From: Acholeplasma oculi
Lineage (GTDB): Bacteria > Bacillota_I > Bacilli_A > Acholeplasmatales > Acholeplasmataceae
DNA length: 64,000 nucleotides
Direction: 5' to 3'
Assembly: GCF_900166985.1 (NCBI RefSeq)
Contig: NZ_FUZK01000003.1
Coordinates: 124,001-188,000, forward strand
Shown: in pieces, positions 7,861 through 18,315 of the stretch
How the letters are laid out: every line of letters begins with the position of its first letter
How positions within the stretch are numbered: position 1 is the first letter of the stretch
Made by a program: the position numbers and the translations under genes
The notes under the pieces: generated by a model
The model's database searches: none
The model's input: only the letters and a program-made list of their open reading frames with translations
What the model was told of the DNA's origin: nothing

Positions 7861-9597
7861 TAATCTGATGACTTCATCAATATCTTTTTTTATCATTTCT
7901 AAAGAATCTATCCAGAATGCTTTAGAAGTAATATCAATACCCATAGATTTTGCAACTTCTTCAGCATCTGCTTTAGTTGTTAAAGCAAGTAAATCATCAT
8001 ACTTTTGTAAGAATGATTCTTTATTTTTTAGATATTGTGCGTATAAACCCTTACCAAATAATAACCCAAATGCATATGGGAAGTTATAGTAGTTTAATCC
8101 AGCACTATAATAATGACCCTTCACTAACCACATATATGGGTGTAGGTTGTCGTGATCTAGTCCATCTAAATATGCTTCTTTTTGAGCATCAACCATCCAT
8201 TTTTTCATTTCATGTTTTGAAATTGGTCGATTTGCAGATTCAAACACCTTAGATTCAAACATAAATCTAGATAGAATATCGATAATGACTTGTGTATCAC
8301 CTTGTAAACCCATTTCTAACAATGATAATTTTTCATTTGGGTCTTTGACTTCTTTAAGTAAATAATCATTCATAATGGCTTCACAGAAAATTGATGCAGT
8401 TTCTGCTAAAGGCATTGGATAACTCCAATGAAGTGGTGCATTAGCCTTAATAATATCTCCGTGATAACCGTGTCCTAATTCATGAGCAAGTGTTGAAACA
8501 TTGTCCAGTGCTCCTGTGAAATTAAGAAGAATTCTTGATTGACCAATTTGTGGTTGGTTTGAACAAAAAGCACCCCCACGTTTACCTTTTTTAGGATATA
8601 CATCAATCCAATTTAAATCAAATGATTTTTTACCAAATCCACCTAATTTAGGTGAGAAACTATTAAATGCATTAAAGACTAAGTCTTTTGCTTCATCATA
8701 GGTATATGTTTTATTAAGGGAACCCACAGGTGCAAACATATCATACCAAGGTAAACCTTTTTCATGACCAAAATAAGTTGCTTTAGCTTTTAAATAATTT
8801 GCAAAGTGAGGTCTATAATCCATCATCGCCTCAATCATTGCGTCGAGTGTTTCTTTTCTCATATTGGATTGATCTAAAGTCTTTTCTATAGCACTATGAT
8901 AGCCTCTAATTTGATTCATGGTATTGACTTCACGTTTAATGTTGGTTAATGCAAGTGCGACAAAATCATCTACTTTTTCATACGCTTTAAGTTCTGCTTC
9001 ATATGCTTTTTTTCTAAATGCTTGATCTTTATCATATGCATAGTTTCTAACATCAGAGAATGTATGCTCCTTACCATCAATATCAATCATGAGGTTTGCA
9101 GTAGCAAGCGTTTGAACTTGAGTCCATGAACGAGAGGATAGTTCAGAAAGCTTAGCATATAAAACTTCTTCACTTTCTGATAATAAATGTTTTGCATGTT
9201 CTTGGTCTTTTTTAAGATTATATAGATATAGTTTGATCAGTTCAGACTTTTGTGCTAATTGATCTAAATTAACTTCTGTTAGATATCGCTCAAACTTAAC
9301 AGCTGCTGCTGTTTTTTGACGATATATTTCAGATAATTTAGATAAATAACCTAATGCTTCATTATTTGTTACATCTGTAGATGCTTTTAAGGATGCAAAA
9401 CTTCCAAGCGTTCTACCTAACTTAGTAATCTCTTCGCTGTATTTTAGTTCACCTTCAATATAAAGCACATCATCTTTCACTTTAGTTTCTAAGTGTTTGA
9501 TAGAGTCTTTAATAAGGTTATCTAATCTCTTTAAATCGTTTTGATAGGTTTCATCGAAACCTAAGTATAAATCATCTAAATTCCAGTTTAATTCCAT
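7843..9597 (-). CDS. pepF: Oligoendopeptidase F
   Basis: 584 residues, typical of the M3B peptidase family. The zinc-binding HEXXH motif is HELGHGYHG at about residue 372, with the third ligand glutamate in the downstream helix (PLAETASIFCEAIM). PepF is a cytoplasmic metallopeptidase that trims oligopeptides. It starts 3 nt after the uvrB stop, so the two are cotranscribed. Nothing unusual is seen. Confidence 0.94.
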   Translation of the reverse strand: MELNWNLDDLYLGFDETYQNDLKRLDNLIKDSIKHLETKVKDDVLYIEGELKYSEEITKLGRTLGSFASLKASTDVTNNEALGYLSKLSEIYRQKTAAAVKFERYLTEVNLDQLAQKSELIKLYLYNLKKDQEHAKHLLSESEEVLYAKLSELSSRSWTQVQTLATANLMIDIDGKEHTFSDVRNYAYDKDQAFRKKAYEAELKAYEKVDDFVALALTNIKREVNTMNQIRGYHSAIEKTLDQSNMRKETLDAMIEAMMDYRPHFANYLKAKATYFGHEKGLPWYDMFAPVGSLNKTYTYDEAKDLVFNAFNSFSPKLGGFGKKSFDLNWIDVYPKKGKRGGAFCSNQPQIGQSRILLNFTGALDNVSTLAHELGHGYHGDIIKANAPLHWSYPMPLAETASIFCEAIMNDYLLKEVKDPNEKLSLLEMGLQGDTQVIIDILSRFMFESKVFESANRPISKHEMKKWMVDAQKEAYLDGLDHDNLHPYMWLVKGHYYSAGLNYYNFPYAFGLLFGKGLYAQYLKNKESFLQKYDDLLALTTKADAEEVAKSMGIDITSKAFWIDSLEMIKKDIDEVIRLFNEKK

Positions 9598-9600
9598 ATA

Positions 9601-11556
9601 TTAATTACCCGCTTTCAGTTCGAATATTAAATCTCTAATTTCCATCGCTTTTTCAAAATCTAAATCTTTAGCAGCTTGTCTCATTAGAAGTTCTAATTTC
9701 TTAATTTCTTTTTCTATTTGTTTTTTATCATACTTTAATTGAATTGAATCTTTATCTGTAATTTCACCTTTAAGTGAAATATCTTCTCTTATGTCTTTAA
9801 TGACTTGATATGGTTCTACTTGATTCACTTCATTAAATGTTTGTTGAATCTTTCTTCTTCTATACGTTTCATCGATTGCTTTTTGCATGGATTCAGAAAT
9901 AGAATCTGCATACATAATAACTTTACCATGTAAATTTCTAGCAGCACGACCAATGGTTTGAATTAAAGACCTTTCACTACGCAAGAATCCTTGTTTATCC
10001 GCATCGAGTATGGCAACTAAAGAAACTTCCGGTAAATCAAGCCCTTCTCTAAGTAAGTTAATCCCTACTAAAACATCATATTTACCCATTCTTAGAGCTC
10101 TTAAGATTGAGGTTCTTTCTAAGGATTTAACCTCACTGTGAAGGTACGCTACTTTTAATCCTAATTCTTTAAAGTGTCTAGTTAAATCCTCACTCATCTT
10201 TATGGTTAGGGTTGTAACTAAGACTCTTTCATTGGCTTCAATGCGCTTCTTGATTTCAAAATATAGATCGTCAATCTGGCCCATACTAGGTTTTATCTCA
10301 ATTTCTGGGTCCAGTAAATATGTTGGTCTAATAATTTGTTCAATGATTGGTAGATTTTTGTCTAGTTCATAAGGACCGGGTGTTGCAGATAAATAAATGA
10401 CTTTATCTTTTCTTTCTTCAAATTCTTCAAATTTTAAAGGTCTATTATCTAAAGCACTTGGTAATCTAAAACCGTAATTGACTAAGTTTTCTTTTCTAGA
10501 ACGGTCACCAAAGTACATTCCTCTAATTTGTGGAACAGTCACATGTGACTCATCGATGATGAGTAGATAATCATCTCCAAAAAAGTCAATTAAGGTTGCT
10601 GGTGTTTCTCCTGCTTCTCTTAATGCGATGTGTCTAGAGTAGTTTTCAATCCCTGAGGTAAAACCAATTTCCTCAAGCATTTCTATATCGTATTTCGTAC
10701 GCATTTCGATACGCTGTGCTTCTAGTAATAAATTTTTAGATTGGAAATAATGAATTTGTTCTTGAAGTTCATTTTTAATTCTTCTAATACTTTCCTTCAT
10801 TTTATCTTTATTCGCCATAAAGAGTGTTGCAGGAAAAATAGATATAAAACTTTGTCGTTCTTTAGATACACCTGTTAGTGTATCAAAGATGATAATATCA
10901 TCAATTTCATCACCAAAGAATGAAACTCTAATACCATTACTTCGTTCATTTGAAGGAATAACTTCAACATTATCGCCTCGAACTCTAAACGTTCCTCTTT
11001 TGAAATCCATATCATTACGTTCATATTGAAGTTCTACTAATTTATTTAAAAATGAATTTCTAGAATAGGTTTCACCTACTCTTAAGAAGATGGTTGCTTT
11101 TTGGTAATCCTCTGGATCCCCAATTCCATATATACAAGAAACAGATGCCACAACAATGACATCATCTCTTGTTAGTAAAGATGCTACTGCACTATGTCTT
11201 AATTCATCAATTTCATCATTGATAGAGGCATCTTTTTCAATATAAGTATCACTAGTTACAACATATGCTTCTGGTTGATAGTAATCATAGTAAGAAATAA
11301 AGTATTCCACTCTATTTTCAGGAAAGAAAGATTTTAACTCACCATATAATTGACCTGCTAGTGTTTTATTATGTGCGAGTACTAAGGTCTTTTTACCGAG
11401 TGACTCTATCATATTGGCCATGGTAAAGGTTTTACCAGTACCTGTTGCACCAAGTAGAATCTGTTCTTTTTTGCCATTTAAGAAGTTTTCTTTTAATTCT
11501 TTAATGGCATTTATTTGGTCACCTTTGGGTTGGTAGGGGGATTTTAATTTAAACAA
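9601..11556 (-). CDS. uvrB: Excinuclease ABC subunit B
   Basis: 651 residues, full length. Walker A is [10 protein letters not shown] (about 36-45), the beta-hairpin region is [11 protein letters not shown], the DEAD-like box is DESHVT, helicase motif VI is QTIGRAARN, and the C-terminal UVR motif ([14 protein letters not shown]) that contacts UvrA/UvrC is present. UvrB loads damaged DNA in nucleotide excision repair. The gene is intact, but its first 90 codons, promoter and the terminator upstream are present again at 22471-22824 in diverged form, so the island upstream is bracketed by the repeat. Confidence 0.97.
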   Translation of the reverse strand: MFKLKSPYQPKGDQINAIKELKENFLNGKKEQILLGATGTGKTFTMANMIESLGKKTLVLAHNKTLAGQLYGELKSFFPENRVEYFISYYDYYQPEAYVVTSDTYIEKDASINDEIDELRHSAVASLLTRDDVIVVASVSCIYGIGDPEDYQKATIFLRVGETYSRNSFLNKLVELQYERNDMDFKRGTFRVRGDNVEVIPSNERSNGIRVSFFGDEIDDIIIFDTLTGVSKERQSFISIFPATLFMANKDKMKESIRRIKNELQEQIHYFQSKNLLLEAQRIEMRTKYDIEMLEEIGFTSGIENYSRHIALREAGETPATLIDFFGDDYLLIIDESHVTVPQIRGMYFGDRSRKENLVNYGFRLPSALDNRPLKFEEFEERKDKVIYLSATPGPYELDKNLPIIEQIIRPTYLLDPEIEIKPSMGQIDDLYFEIKKRIEANERVLVTTLTIKMSEDLTRHFKELGLKVAYLHSEVKSLERTSILRALRMGKYDVLVGINLLREGLDLPEVSLVAILDADKQGFLRSERSLIQTIGRAARNLHGKVIMYADSISESMQKAIDETYRRRKIQQTFNEVNQVEPYQVIKDIREDISLKGEITDKDSIQLKYDKKQIEKEIKKLELLMRQAAKDLDFEKAMEIRDLIFELKAGN

Positions 11557-11646
11557 TATATACCTTCTTTACTAGAAAAAACGTTTAGTTAATTTTAACA
11601 TTAATGTATAAAAATAACAAGGAAACTTTTAAGAGTTTCCTTGTAT
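11291..11646. repeat. Left copy of ~355-bp imperfect direct repeat (uvrB 5' end)
   Basis: This segment holds the first ~88 codons of intact uvrB, its upstream region and the terminator hairpin. It aligns with 22471-22824 at a constant offset of 11180. By hand I count about 22 mismatches over the coding part, most of them in the distal third; the 180 bp nearest the start codon differ at only about six positions. Together the two copies bracket about 11 kb of accessory genes. Confidence 0.9.
11612..11644 (-). terminator. Intrinsic terminator upstream of uvrB
   Basis: An 11-bp perfect stem (ACAAGGAAACT with AGTTTCCTTGT, 6-nt loop) followed on the minus strand by TATTTTTAT. It separates island transcription from uvrB. 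A degraded form is present in the right repeat copy at 22795-22825. Confidence 0.8.
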
Positions 11647-11736
11647 ATTGTGCATTTACAATAGAATGTGTAAACCCACAGTGAGCATTAGTCAATGATC
11701 TAAATCTTCCCCCCCCTAGTCTTAAACAGAAAGGAT

Positions 11737-11865
11737 TTATAAAGCAAGTCCACATTGTAAATCAAATCCATTGCCAGTTATCACCAATGTGCTTCTTTTT
11801 ATCTCAGATTGCTTTGATTTTAAGTATAAAGCTTCTGCAGAATTTGGATGCAAATTGTCTACCAT
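11737..11865 (-). pseudogene. AbiH-like 5' fragment
   Basis: A 42-codon frame starts at ATG 11865. Its core STLVITGNGFDLQCGL matches the N-terminal nucleotide-binding-like signature of AbiH phage abortive-infection proteins (ILVIGNGFDLAxGL type), then a stop follows after GLAL. In the next frame LYKSFLFKTR resembles the continuation seen in AbiH proteins (TSYKDF type), so a frameshift plus loss of the rest is likely. AbiH is normally around 300 residues or more. It lies at the uvrB-side edge of the island. Confidence is moderate because the match rests on one short motif. Confidence 0.5.
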
Positions 11866-11891
11866 TAAGATTTTTACCCCTTTAACTTAAA

Positions 11892-12614
11892 CTACTTGGT
11901 ATTATTCTTTGACTGACTATTCATAATCTCTGAAGATATCTTCTTCATATTATCAATCATGTTTTTATAATATCCTTGTAGTGTATCAGAATTATTTATA
12001 AACTCTTTAATGCTTTCTGGAAAGTGTCTAGTAATATACTTTAGTGTGCCTATTTCCTTTAATTCTTGCTTTAGATTTATTAACTTAGGAATTTTTATGT
12101 CTAATTTATAATAACTACTAACTATCACTATAAATGGTATTTCTAGCAATGAAATTAAAAACTTTATCATTATTTTGTTGAACTCTATTGATTCATACAC
12201 TTGAAATCTCTCAGTAAATAACGTCATTACACCTTCAAAATTAGTGTGTGAGAATTTATTTAACATTTGTTTTATTCCAAAAAAGTAGTCGTTAAACAAA
12301 TTAATTTTCCCGATTTCAACTTCTGCATTTTTCTTCTTAACTGCATCCATAATATTTTGGGGGTTGTGGTTCTTTTCTATGAAGTCTTTCATAGTGTATA
12401 CACCATCAGAAACCCCTGCCATAACAATTATATTCTCTTGTATTTGTCTTAGAAGTGGTGAGATTGTCACAATACTATTTTCTTTGATATCCTTATAGCA
12501 TTTTTGAAATAATTTAGTACAACTTATCATTAGTGCATCTAAAAGAAAGGATTCTTCATTAATCCACGTTTCGGTTTTATTCAAATGCTCAATAATGGCA
12601 TCAAATTTTGTCAT
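11892..12614 (-). CDS. Hypothetical protein, helical, unknown function
   Basis: 240 residues; not recognised. It is largely alpha-helical. The segment SPLLRQIQENIIVMAGV (about 52-68) followed by HTNFEGVMTLF (about 128-138) resembles the layout of HEPN-like or DUF5677-like proteins, but that is only a visual impression and no catalytic RxxxxH motif is seen. It ends 27 nt from the start of the AbiH-like fragment, on the same strand. It has its own region upstream with a weak hairpin. Base usage fits the neighbours. Confidence 0.6.
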   Translation of the reverse strand: MTKFDAIIEHLNKTETWINEESFLLDALMISCTKLFQKCYKDIKENSIVTISPLLRQIQENIIVMAGVSDGVYTMKDFIEKNHNPQNIMDAVKKKNAEVEIGKINLFNDYFFGIKQMLNKFSHTNFEGVMTLFTERFQVYESIEFNKIMIKFLISLLEIPFIVIVSSYYKLDIKIPKLINLKQELKEIGTLKYITRHFPESIKEFINNSDTLQGYYKNMIDNMKKISSEIMNSQSKNNTK

Positions 12615-12750
12615 TTAGTCATACTCACCTACACTGAATAGATTGTATAGTAGATAGTCGTCATACTTATTATTCTTTACTCTTCAATGTTTCGTATGAT
12701 TTCTTCTATCATATTAGCACTTATTTTAAGTATAGCATTTGATTAACAAT

Positions 12751-12769
12751 TAAAAAGCGCAACCCGCTT
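12751..12769 (-). terminator. Weak terminator-like hairpin
   Basis: A 5-bp stem AAGCG/CGCTT followed on the minus strand by TTTTT. The stem is short, so function is uncertain. It lies between the decayed remnant and the hypothetical gene ending at 11892. Confidence 0.35.
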
Positions 12770-13043
12770 GGCATCAGACAACACTTAATCATCATTTAAA
12801 TAAAGTTTAATAATCTTTTTAATTTTTTCAACATTAACATTTAGTTATTTACCAAAATCTTTACTTTATTTGTTACGTGAAGGAATCTCCGGGTTGCATC
12901 TTTGAGTGTTTGAATATGTAATAACTTTACCTACTCTTGTTATGGTAAAAGATTCGTTAGTATTATTTAATTCGTTCATTTTTATTTATACTCTATAGAT
13001 ATTGTTGCATGATGTTATTCTAATTATATCATGTGGTTAACGA

Positions 13044-13077
13044 TTAAAAAGTGCTCGCCAGTATTAGTGGATTGCAC
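13044..13077 (-). terminator. Terminator after the broken nucleotidyltransferase
   Basis: A stem of AGTGC/GCACT with an inner CCA/TGG pair and a symmetric internal loop, followed on the minus strand by TTTTT. It starts 8 nt after the second stop (13085) of the broken gene, so it fits the full-length version of that gene. Confidence 0.55.
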
Positions 13078-13084
13078 TCTAGCA

Positions 13085-13714
13085 TTAGTAGTTCTGATTA
13101 TATATATTGTTGATTGCTTCAAGGTATAGCTGATAAGATTTCTTATCTTCATCATTATTGCTATTTTTTAAGTCTAGGTACTCATCTCTTAAATCTTGCC
13201 ATAAACCATCTTCTTTAATCTCTTTTGCTTTATCAGCATAATTATTACTTTTGGCACGGATATTCCAGATATAATTACTTGGTTTATCAAATTTATTGAT
13301 TTCATTTCTTAGGTCATCGTTATCATCTAGAATCTCTCTTACAATACCAAAGTCGCAACTATGTTTGATTAAACTGTTTTCTTTATCAACTACTTTGATT
13401 GTGATGGCTGATTTTGAACTACTTGGATTATTTTATTTAGTTCCTTTTAATGCTTTATTAAAAGCTTCCATGAACTTATCTCTAATTTCTTTTGCTGTAA
13501 AATCAAATGCACCTTGTTGTAGCACAAGGTTGTAATCAAAATCAAAACCCTTATTACTACCTTTTTCTTGGGTTATTAGCTTCTTTGAACCACTACCAAT
13601 GAGATCAAACCTAAAGGTTATCTCTCCTCTTAACTCATCTTGCACATTCTTAATGATGTCTTCCAGTTCACTTCTTACTGGACTGTACTTGGTTTTACTG
13701 ACATATTCAAACAT
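13085..13714 (-). pseudogene. Nucleotidyltransferase-like gene with in-frame stop
   Basis: The frame from ATG 13714 to a TAA at 13085 is 210 codons, interrupted by a TAA at 13433-13435 (codon 94) with the same frame open on both sides. The first part has RFDLIGSGSKKL followed by GFDFDYNLVL, i.e. the GS...DxD pattern of minimal nucleotidyltransferases. I choose the start at 13714 because a GGAGGAAAG box precedes it; the ATG at 13780 has none. The second part (SAITIKVVDKENSLIKHSCDFGI onward) continues as good coding sequence. One base change would restore the gene, so it is recently broken, a sequencing error, or makes a 93-residue protein. Confidence 0.75.
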
Positions 13715-13837
13715 GATACTTTCCTCCGCTATCCCTATCCGACCATATGATTTTTTAACCATATCGAAACATTTTATCATCGTCTACAATTAAAGTCAAT
13801 CAGCACATATTTAAAAATAAAAATTCTTAAAAACCGT

Positions 13838-14563
13838 TTACCAAAGCATTGGATTTTTATATGCAGAAAACAGTCCATCTTGTCTAATCATTTCTTGAAA
13901 TCTTGTCATATCCATTCTTTCTGTTGGAGTTAGATTTCCATTAATAATCCTCATATTTTGATACCAAATTCTTTGTTTATCATCTTCAAATAACAACGCA
14001 AATTCTGGTGAAAAATTAGAGGTTAACACATGATCTACCGCAGTATAATTAATCAAAATATGAAATGTTTCACCACTTTTAATTCTTCTTTTTCCATTAG
14101 TATAGATATTCATAAAACCATTGTTCATATAGTACTCAAGTCCTCTATCATCTATCAATGCTATATTTCTAGTAATATTTGTTGTTATAGTGAAGCGCTC
14201 AATCGCTTTTTGACCAGTATTTTTAAAGGTATATTTATGTGTTATAAAATGTTTTTTATCAATTTTCCCATAATCAAATCTAACACTATCACCTTGAACA
14301 TCTGCATCAATATGACAGTGCAAAACATCCACCATGGCCTCTTCACGGTCTTTGTCTAAAACTTGTGCATAATCAAAATCTTCAAATGCAATAAACTCAA
14401 GAAATGGTCTTTTCTCAAATTCTTCACGTTCTAACTTTTCTCTATCTCTTCTACGTTCCTCATTAATTGTCTTTTTAACACCTATAAATGTGATTAGTCC
14501 ACCTAAAATAGCTCCCAAAAAAGCTAGTACTCCGCCAATTAAACTTGCAATTCCTGGATCCAT
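13838..14563 (-). CDS. Membrane-anchored hypothetical protein
   Basis: 241 residues; family not recognised. One N-terminal membrane segment (IASLIGGVLAFLGAILGGLI, about 5-24) is followed by a charged helix rich in E, R and K (about 34-52), then a probably beta-rich cytoplasmic domain with no known motif. The layout, a short anchor, coil and globular tail, is common among accessory genes of defence islands. It lies 75 nt after the large nuclease-like gene on the same strand and could be part of that transcript. Function unknown. Confidence 0.65.
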   Translation of the reverse strand: MDPGIASLIGGVLAFLGAILGGLITFIGVKKTINEERRRDREKLEREEFEKRPFLEFIAFEDFDYAQVLDKDREEAMVDVLHCHIDADVQGDSVRFDYGKIDKKHFITHKYTFKNTGQKAIERFTITTNITRNIALIDDRGLEYYMNNGFMNIYTNGKRRIKSGETFHILINYTAVDHVLTSNFSPEFALLFEDDKQRIWYQNMRIINGNLTPTERMDMTRFQEMIRQDGLFSAYKNPMLW

Positions 14564-14638
14564 ATAATTTTAACCCTTTCATATTCTTTACTAAGAATTA
14601 TGCCTTATTTTCGATCAAATAAAATAAAAATGATGATT

Positions 14639-17600
14639 TTATATAAGTTTCTTTAATTCACCAAATGATATTATTGAGAAATCAACTTCTTTAAATTCTG
14701 AAATAAATACTTTGTTTGTTACCATTAAATTGCTGATAACAGGTAAATCTTCAGTATTTGTAATCTTCAAATCAGTTAATATAGCTAAACTGTTTTCTGC
14801 TAAATAATCAATTCTTCTTTGAAATTTTTCATCATACTTACCTTTTGAGAAAAATGTATTTTGTTGTTTAGCAAATTCACTTATAGAACCAACATGCTGA
14901 ATTACTTTACTTTCTATGTTCCAAATAATATTCTTGGTTTTATCATAAACTAAAATGTCATAATCTCCTAAATCTTCAGGATGTTTACCTCTTTTATGTA
15001 GTTTTAATTCTTTAAATACTGACTTATACCCTTTTTGTTGAAACAAATTATAAATAGCTTGTACCATATCATCTTGCGTTATTTTTTTTAGTCTATCAAT
15101 TTCAGTCAAAATATTGGGTATATTATATTCATGTACTGGATACAGACCAACAAAACTATTGCCCCAAAGCATAAGTGTTTGATAGCATATTATCGGTGAA
15201 AAAATATAACTATCACCTGCACTTGTCAACGGTTTTAAATCAAATCGGTTTGGTCTGTATTCTCTTTCCCAAATCGGTATAACATTCATATCTTTTATTA
15301 TATCCTCTTTAAAAATGTATGATAAATATTCATCGTTAACTGTTAACTTATTTAATACCGCAAGTGCTTTTTCTTTTGTGTTTAACTCTGATATTTCACC
15401 CATTACAATGTCCACGAGTCTATCAATATCAAATCTAATAACATCTGGATAAATTTCGTATAAATCCTTTTCATTGCCATTATCTGAAAGTATACCTAAT
15501 ACTTTTATAAATGCGTCAAATGAAAAACCAAAATCTTTCATGAATGCATCCATTAGATTAACATTTTCAAGTAAATTAGGTACCTTTTCACTAACAAATG
15601 ATCCCGAATTATATATTCTCTCTGATAGAGATTTATACTTCTCCATCGTGTCATCAGTAAAGTTAGTATTAACTAGATAGTCATACGATACTTCAATACT
15701 TGATGTGTCCATTTTCCAGTGAAAAGAGTCAGCATTATCCTGTAATACAACAAACCAATCTGCATATGCTAACAAATCTCTAACGTCATGCCTTTTAGTT
15801 GTTATCACATTATTTCTATTTCCATATTTAAGATTCATCTCAATTAAGTATAAAAGATATCTTAACTCGCTTTTTTTATCTTCTCTAAATTTAATATTTT
15901 GTTCTCTATATCCATCGGCAATCTCTTTTTCTATCATCGAATCATCAGTAAAAATTTTATCTTTAGCAGTCAAAATGTCAAATTGAATCGCTGCTAATAA
16001 AGACAGGAGCATAACGTGTAAATCTAAGTAATAATATTCTCGTATCATTGATTTAAAATCTGAGATTAATGTATCTTGGAGTTTTCTAATTACAAGTTTT
16101 GCATCTTCTAAACGATATTCTCCGGGTTCAATTCCAACTTTTTGACATATTTGAGCTATTCGTTTTCTTACCGAAATGAAATTTGATTTATCTGACCAAT
16201 ATGATAGGTTTTTCATATTTTTGTAGTAAGGAATCCTAATATATCCTACATCAGTTATTTTAGGTAATTGATTAGTTGAAATAATCTCATCTTCTAATTT
16301 TTTTATATCAAAAAAAGAATTATCTACAACTCTAAATATCTCTCTAAAAAAATCACATTCAACTTCTCTGTTTTTGGACATATAAATGCTTTCAAACAGG
16401 ATTGATTGATTAATTGTAATTCGAAGGGTATAGTGTTCAGAATCAAATTCAAAATCTCCTTTTAGATATTTACCCTTAAATTCAGATTCTTTTATTTGAT
16501 ATTCATAACTTGCTTCTTCAGGAATTACAAAAATCTGAACTTCTTTATCTAAAAACCCAACTTTCTTTAGTATTTCCCAAAAGTAGTCAAACATAAAAGA
16601 TAAAAGATTATCAAGTGTCTGTATGTGATTTATCTCTTCATGATTTATCATAGCTTCATTAAAGTGTTGCTTATTTCTACATATGAATATATACCCTTTA
16701 TTTTCATGTTTTCTTATAATTCCTAATAAATCTGAACCTTTACGCTTCGCATAAACAAATCCATTCTTATAATCATTAATTTTCCAATGAAATGGATTAT
16801 CAAATAAATAATCATTTGCAATAACTGGAATTTGATTAAACTCATTCTTGAATAATTCTAGAACTGTTTTTTCAGGAGTGTACAAATCAATTAATACGCT
16901 AGAAAAAGTAACAGCTCCCATTTCTAATGTTCCTTCCGTGTTTAAAGTGCTTTCAAATAATCCTGACAACCCATCAGAAGAAAACAGTTGCTGCTCAGTA
17001 TTTTTATATTGATCTAAAAAAATCATAATTTGACTAAAGCTATTGACCCTTAGAATGAAATATAAAAAATCTAATGCTATAATCCTTAGAGGTTTACCAT
17101 ATTCACCGAAGAAAACTGCTTGCTCAGTTATATTTATATGATTATTAATAGTAATAAAATCAATATCAATTTCTTTTTTGATTGGATAAACTTTATAACC
17201 TTTTTTATAGTATGCCATAATGTGTAATTTATCTTGTTTATGCAATTCCATGATTTGATTATGTAAGTTATCAAGGCTTTCTTGTGATTGTACAACCCAC
17301 TCGTTTAAAAGAATAATAACTCTTTCATTTAAAAGAATTGTTGCAATACATTCAGTAATTGGTTTTTCTTTAGGATTATCCATAATGAAAGCATTGTTTA
17401 GCACATGACTTTGTTCTCCTGATAATTCAAATTGGTTAATCAGATAACGTTGTATTGTTCTATTAACAACTTTTATCAGTTGTTCATCCGCAAGTTTACT
17501 GATTTCATGTCCAACATAATCAATAACAAGGGAGGTGTTGAATAGTAAAAATGATTGATTGTTTTTATCAATGAAGTGTAATTTATTAGGATGATCTTCT

Positions 17601-18220
17601 GCAAAGAAATATTGCTTAACCTTCAATTTTGAAAATCTTTCATTAAAATAATCATATGTCTTGTAAATCTGTTCAAAGTGTTTTTCAGATGGGATGATAA
17701 TTTTATTATTATACTCATCTATTCTTCCATCAAATCCCATTTTAAGATTGTTAATTAACTCAGTGTTAAACTCAAGCAATTCTTTCACATCATCACCAAT
17801 CGAATTAGACACTGCAATCTCATCAATGAAATAATGAAAAATGAAGCTATGATTATGTCTACTTCCTACTATGATTGGATATAGATTATCTGCAAAAGGT
17901 ATTTGTATTTCACCTAGGTCATGAATTTGAATGTCTGTATTCATCGGATTTGATTTATAAAATGATATTATTTTTTGAGCAAATTCGGCAAACTCTAAAT
18001 ACGTATTTATTTCTTTGTTTCCTTCAGTTTTATTAATCTTAAATGCATAATTTAAAGTAATATACAAATCTAGCAGGTTTCTATTAGGTAAGTAAGAGTT
18101 GATTGCATATATCGCTTTAGCTACAGATTTGTCTGCGTATTGCTTAAAAACACTTGATATTTTATCTACCATATTCTGTTCAACTAGTGAATCTATTGGT
18201 AATTTGTATTTTTTAGACAC
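14639..18220 (-). CDS. Large protein with C-terminal PD-(D/E)XK nuclease-like domain
   Basis: About 1193 residues. Most of it is unrecognised and mixed helix/strand. Near the C-terminus GDYDILVYDKTK and NIIWNIESK (about 1085-1105) give the D...ExK arrangement on consecutive strands of a PD-(D/E)XK nuclease core, followed by a helix with QQN. I prefer a GTG start at 18220, seven nt after a GGAG box, over a TTG at 18238 that lies upstream of that box. It follows the zinc-motif gene by about 95 nt. Large proteins of this form are often effectors in phage defence; here that is an inference from the domain and the island context. Confidence 0.7.
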   Translation of the reverse strand: MSKKYKLPIDSLVEQNMVDKISSVFKQYADKSVAKAIYAINSYLPNRNLLDLYITLNYAFKINKTEGNKEINTYLEFAEFAQKIISFYKSNPMNTDIQIHDLGEIQIPFADNLYPIIVGSRHNHSFIFHYFIDEIAVSNSIGDDVKELLEFNTELINNLKMGFDGRIDEYNNKIIIPSEKHFEQIYKTYDYFNERFSKLKVKQYFFAEDHPNKLHFIDKNNQSFLLFNTSLVIDYVGHEISKLADEQLIKVVNRTIQRYLINQFELSGEQSHVLNNAFIMDNPKEKPITECIATILLNERVIILLNEWVVQSQESLDNLHNQIMELHKQDKLHIMAYYKKGYKVYPIKKEIDIDFITINNHINITEQAVFFGEYGKPLRIIALDFLYFILRVNSFSQIMIFLDQYKNTEQQLFSSDGLSGLFESTLNTEGTLEMGAVTFSSVLIDLYTPEKTVLELFKNEFNQIPVIANDYLFDNPFHWKINDYKNGFVYAKRKGSDLLGIIRKHENKGYIFICRNKQHFNEAMINHEEINHIQTLDNLLSFMFDYFWEILKKVGFLDKEVQIFVIPEEASYEYQIKESEFKGKYLKGDFEFDSEHYTLRITINQSILFESIYMSKNREVECDFFREIFRVVDNSFFDIKKLEDEIISTNQLPKITDVGYIRIPYYKNMKNLSYWSDKSNFISVRKRIAQICQKVGIEPGEYRLEDAKLVIRKLQDTLISDFKSMIREYYYLDLHVMLLSLLAAIQFDILTAKDKIFTDDSMIEKEIADGYREQNIKFREDKKSELRYLLYLIEMNLKYGNRNNVITTKRHDVRDLLAYADWFVVLQDNADSFHWKMDTSSIEVSYDYLVNTNFTDDTMEKYKSLSERIYNSGSFVSEKVPNLLENVNLMDAFMKDFGFSFDAFIKVLGILSDNGNEKDLYEIYPDVIRFDIDRLVDIVMGEISELNTKEKALAVLNKLTVNDEYLSYIFKEDIIKDMNVIPIWEREYRPNRFDLKPLTSAGDSYIFSPIICYQTLMLWGNSFVGLYPVHEYNIPNILTEIDRLKKITQDDMVQAIYNLFQQKGYKSVFKELKLHKRGKHPEDLGDYDILVYDKTKNIIWNIESKVIQHVGSISEFAKQQNTFFSKGKYDEKFQRRIDYLAENSLAILTDLKITNTEDLPVISNLMVTNKVFISEFKEVDFSIISFGELKKLI

Positions 18221-18315
18221 AAGAAATCTCCATTGCAAAATTTATATCGTTACAAGTGTTAATTAATCAGCTTTTCTATTAAAATGTTATAAGTTCATAT
18301 TTTATAGCAAGGTCC

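Larger units (their letters stand above)
12615..13084. other. Intergenic stretch with decayed remnants
   Basis: No intact gene is seen in these 470 bases. A 37-codon frame on the minus strand (12979-12866) reads FTITRVGKVITYSNTQ, perhaps the relic of a small accessory gene. The pieces fit a region of past gene loss. Two hairpins followed by T-runs lie in it and are listed separately. Confidence 0.5.

Noticed and set aside
12866-12979. 37-codon frame as a small gene (TnpW-like or other)
   Set aside because: The resemblance is limited to FTITRVGK, there is no ribosome site, and the surroundings are decayed.
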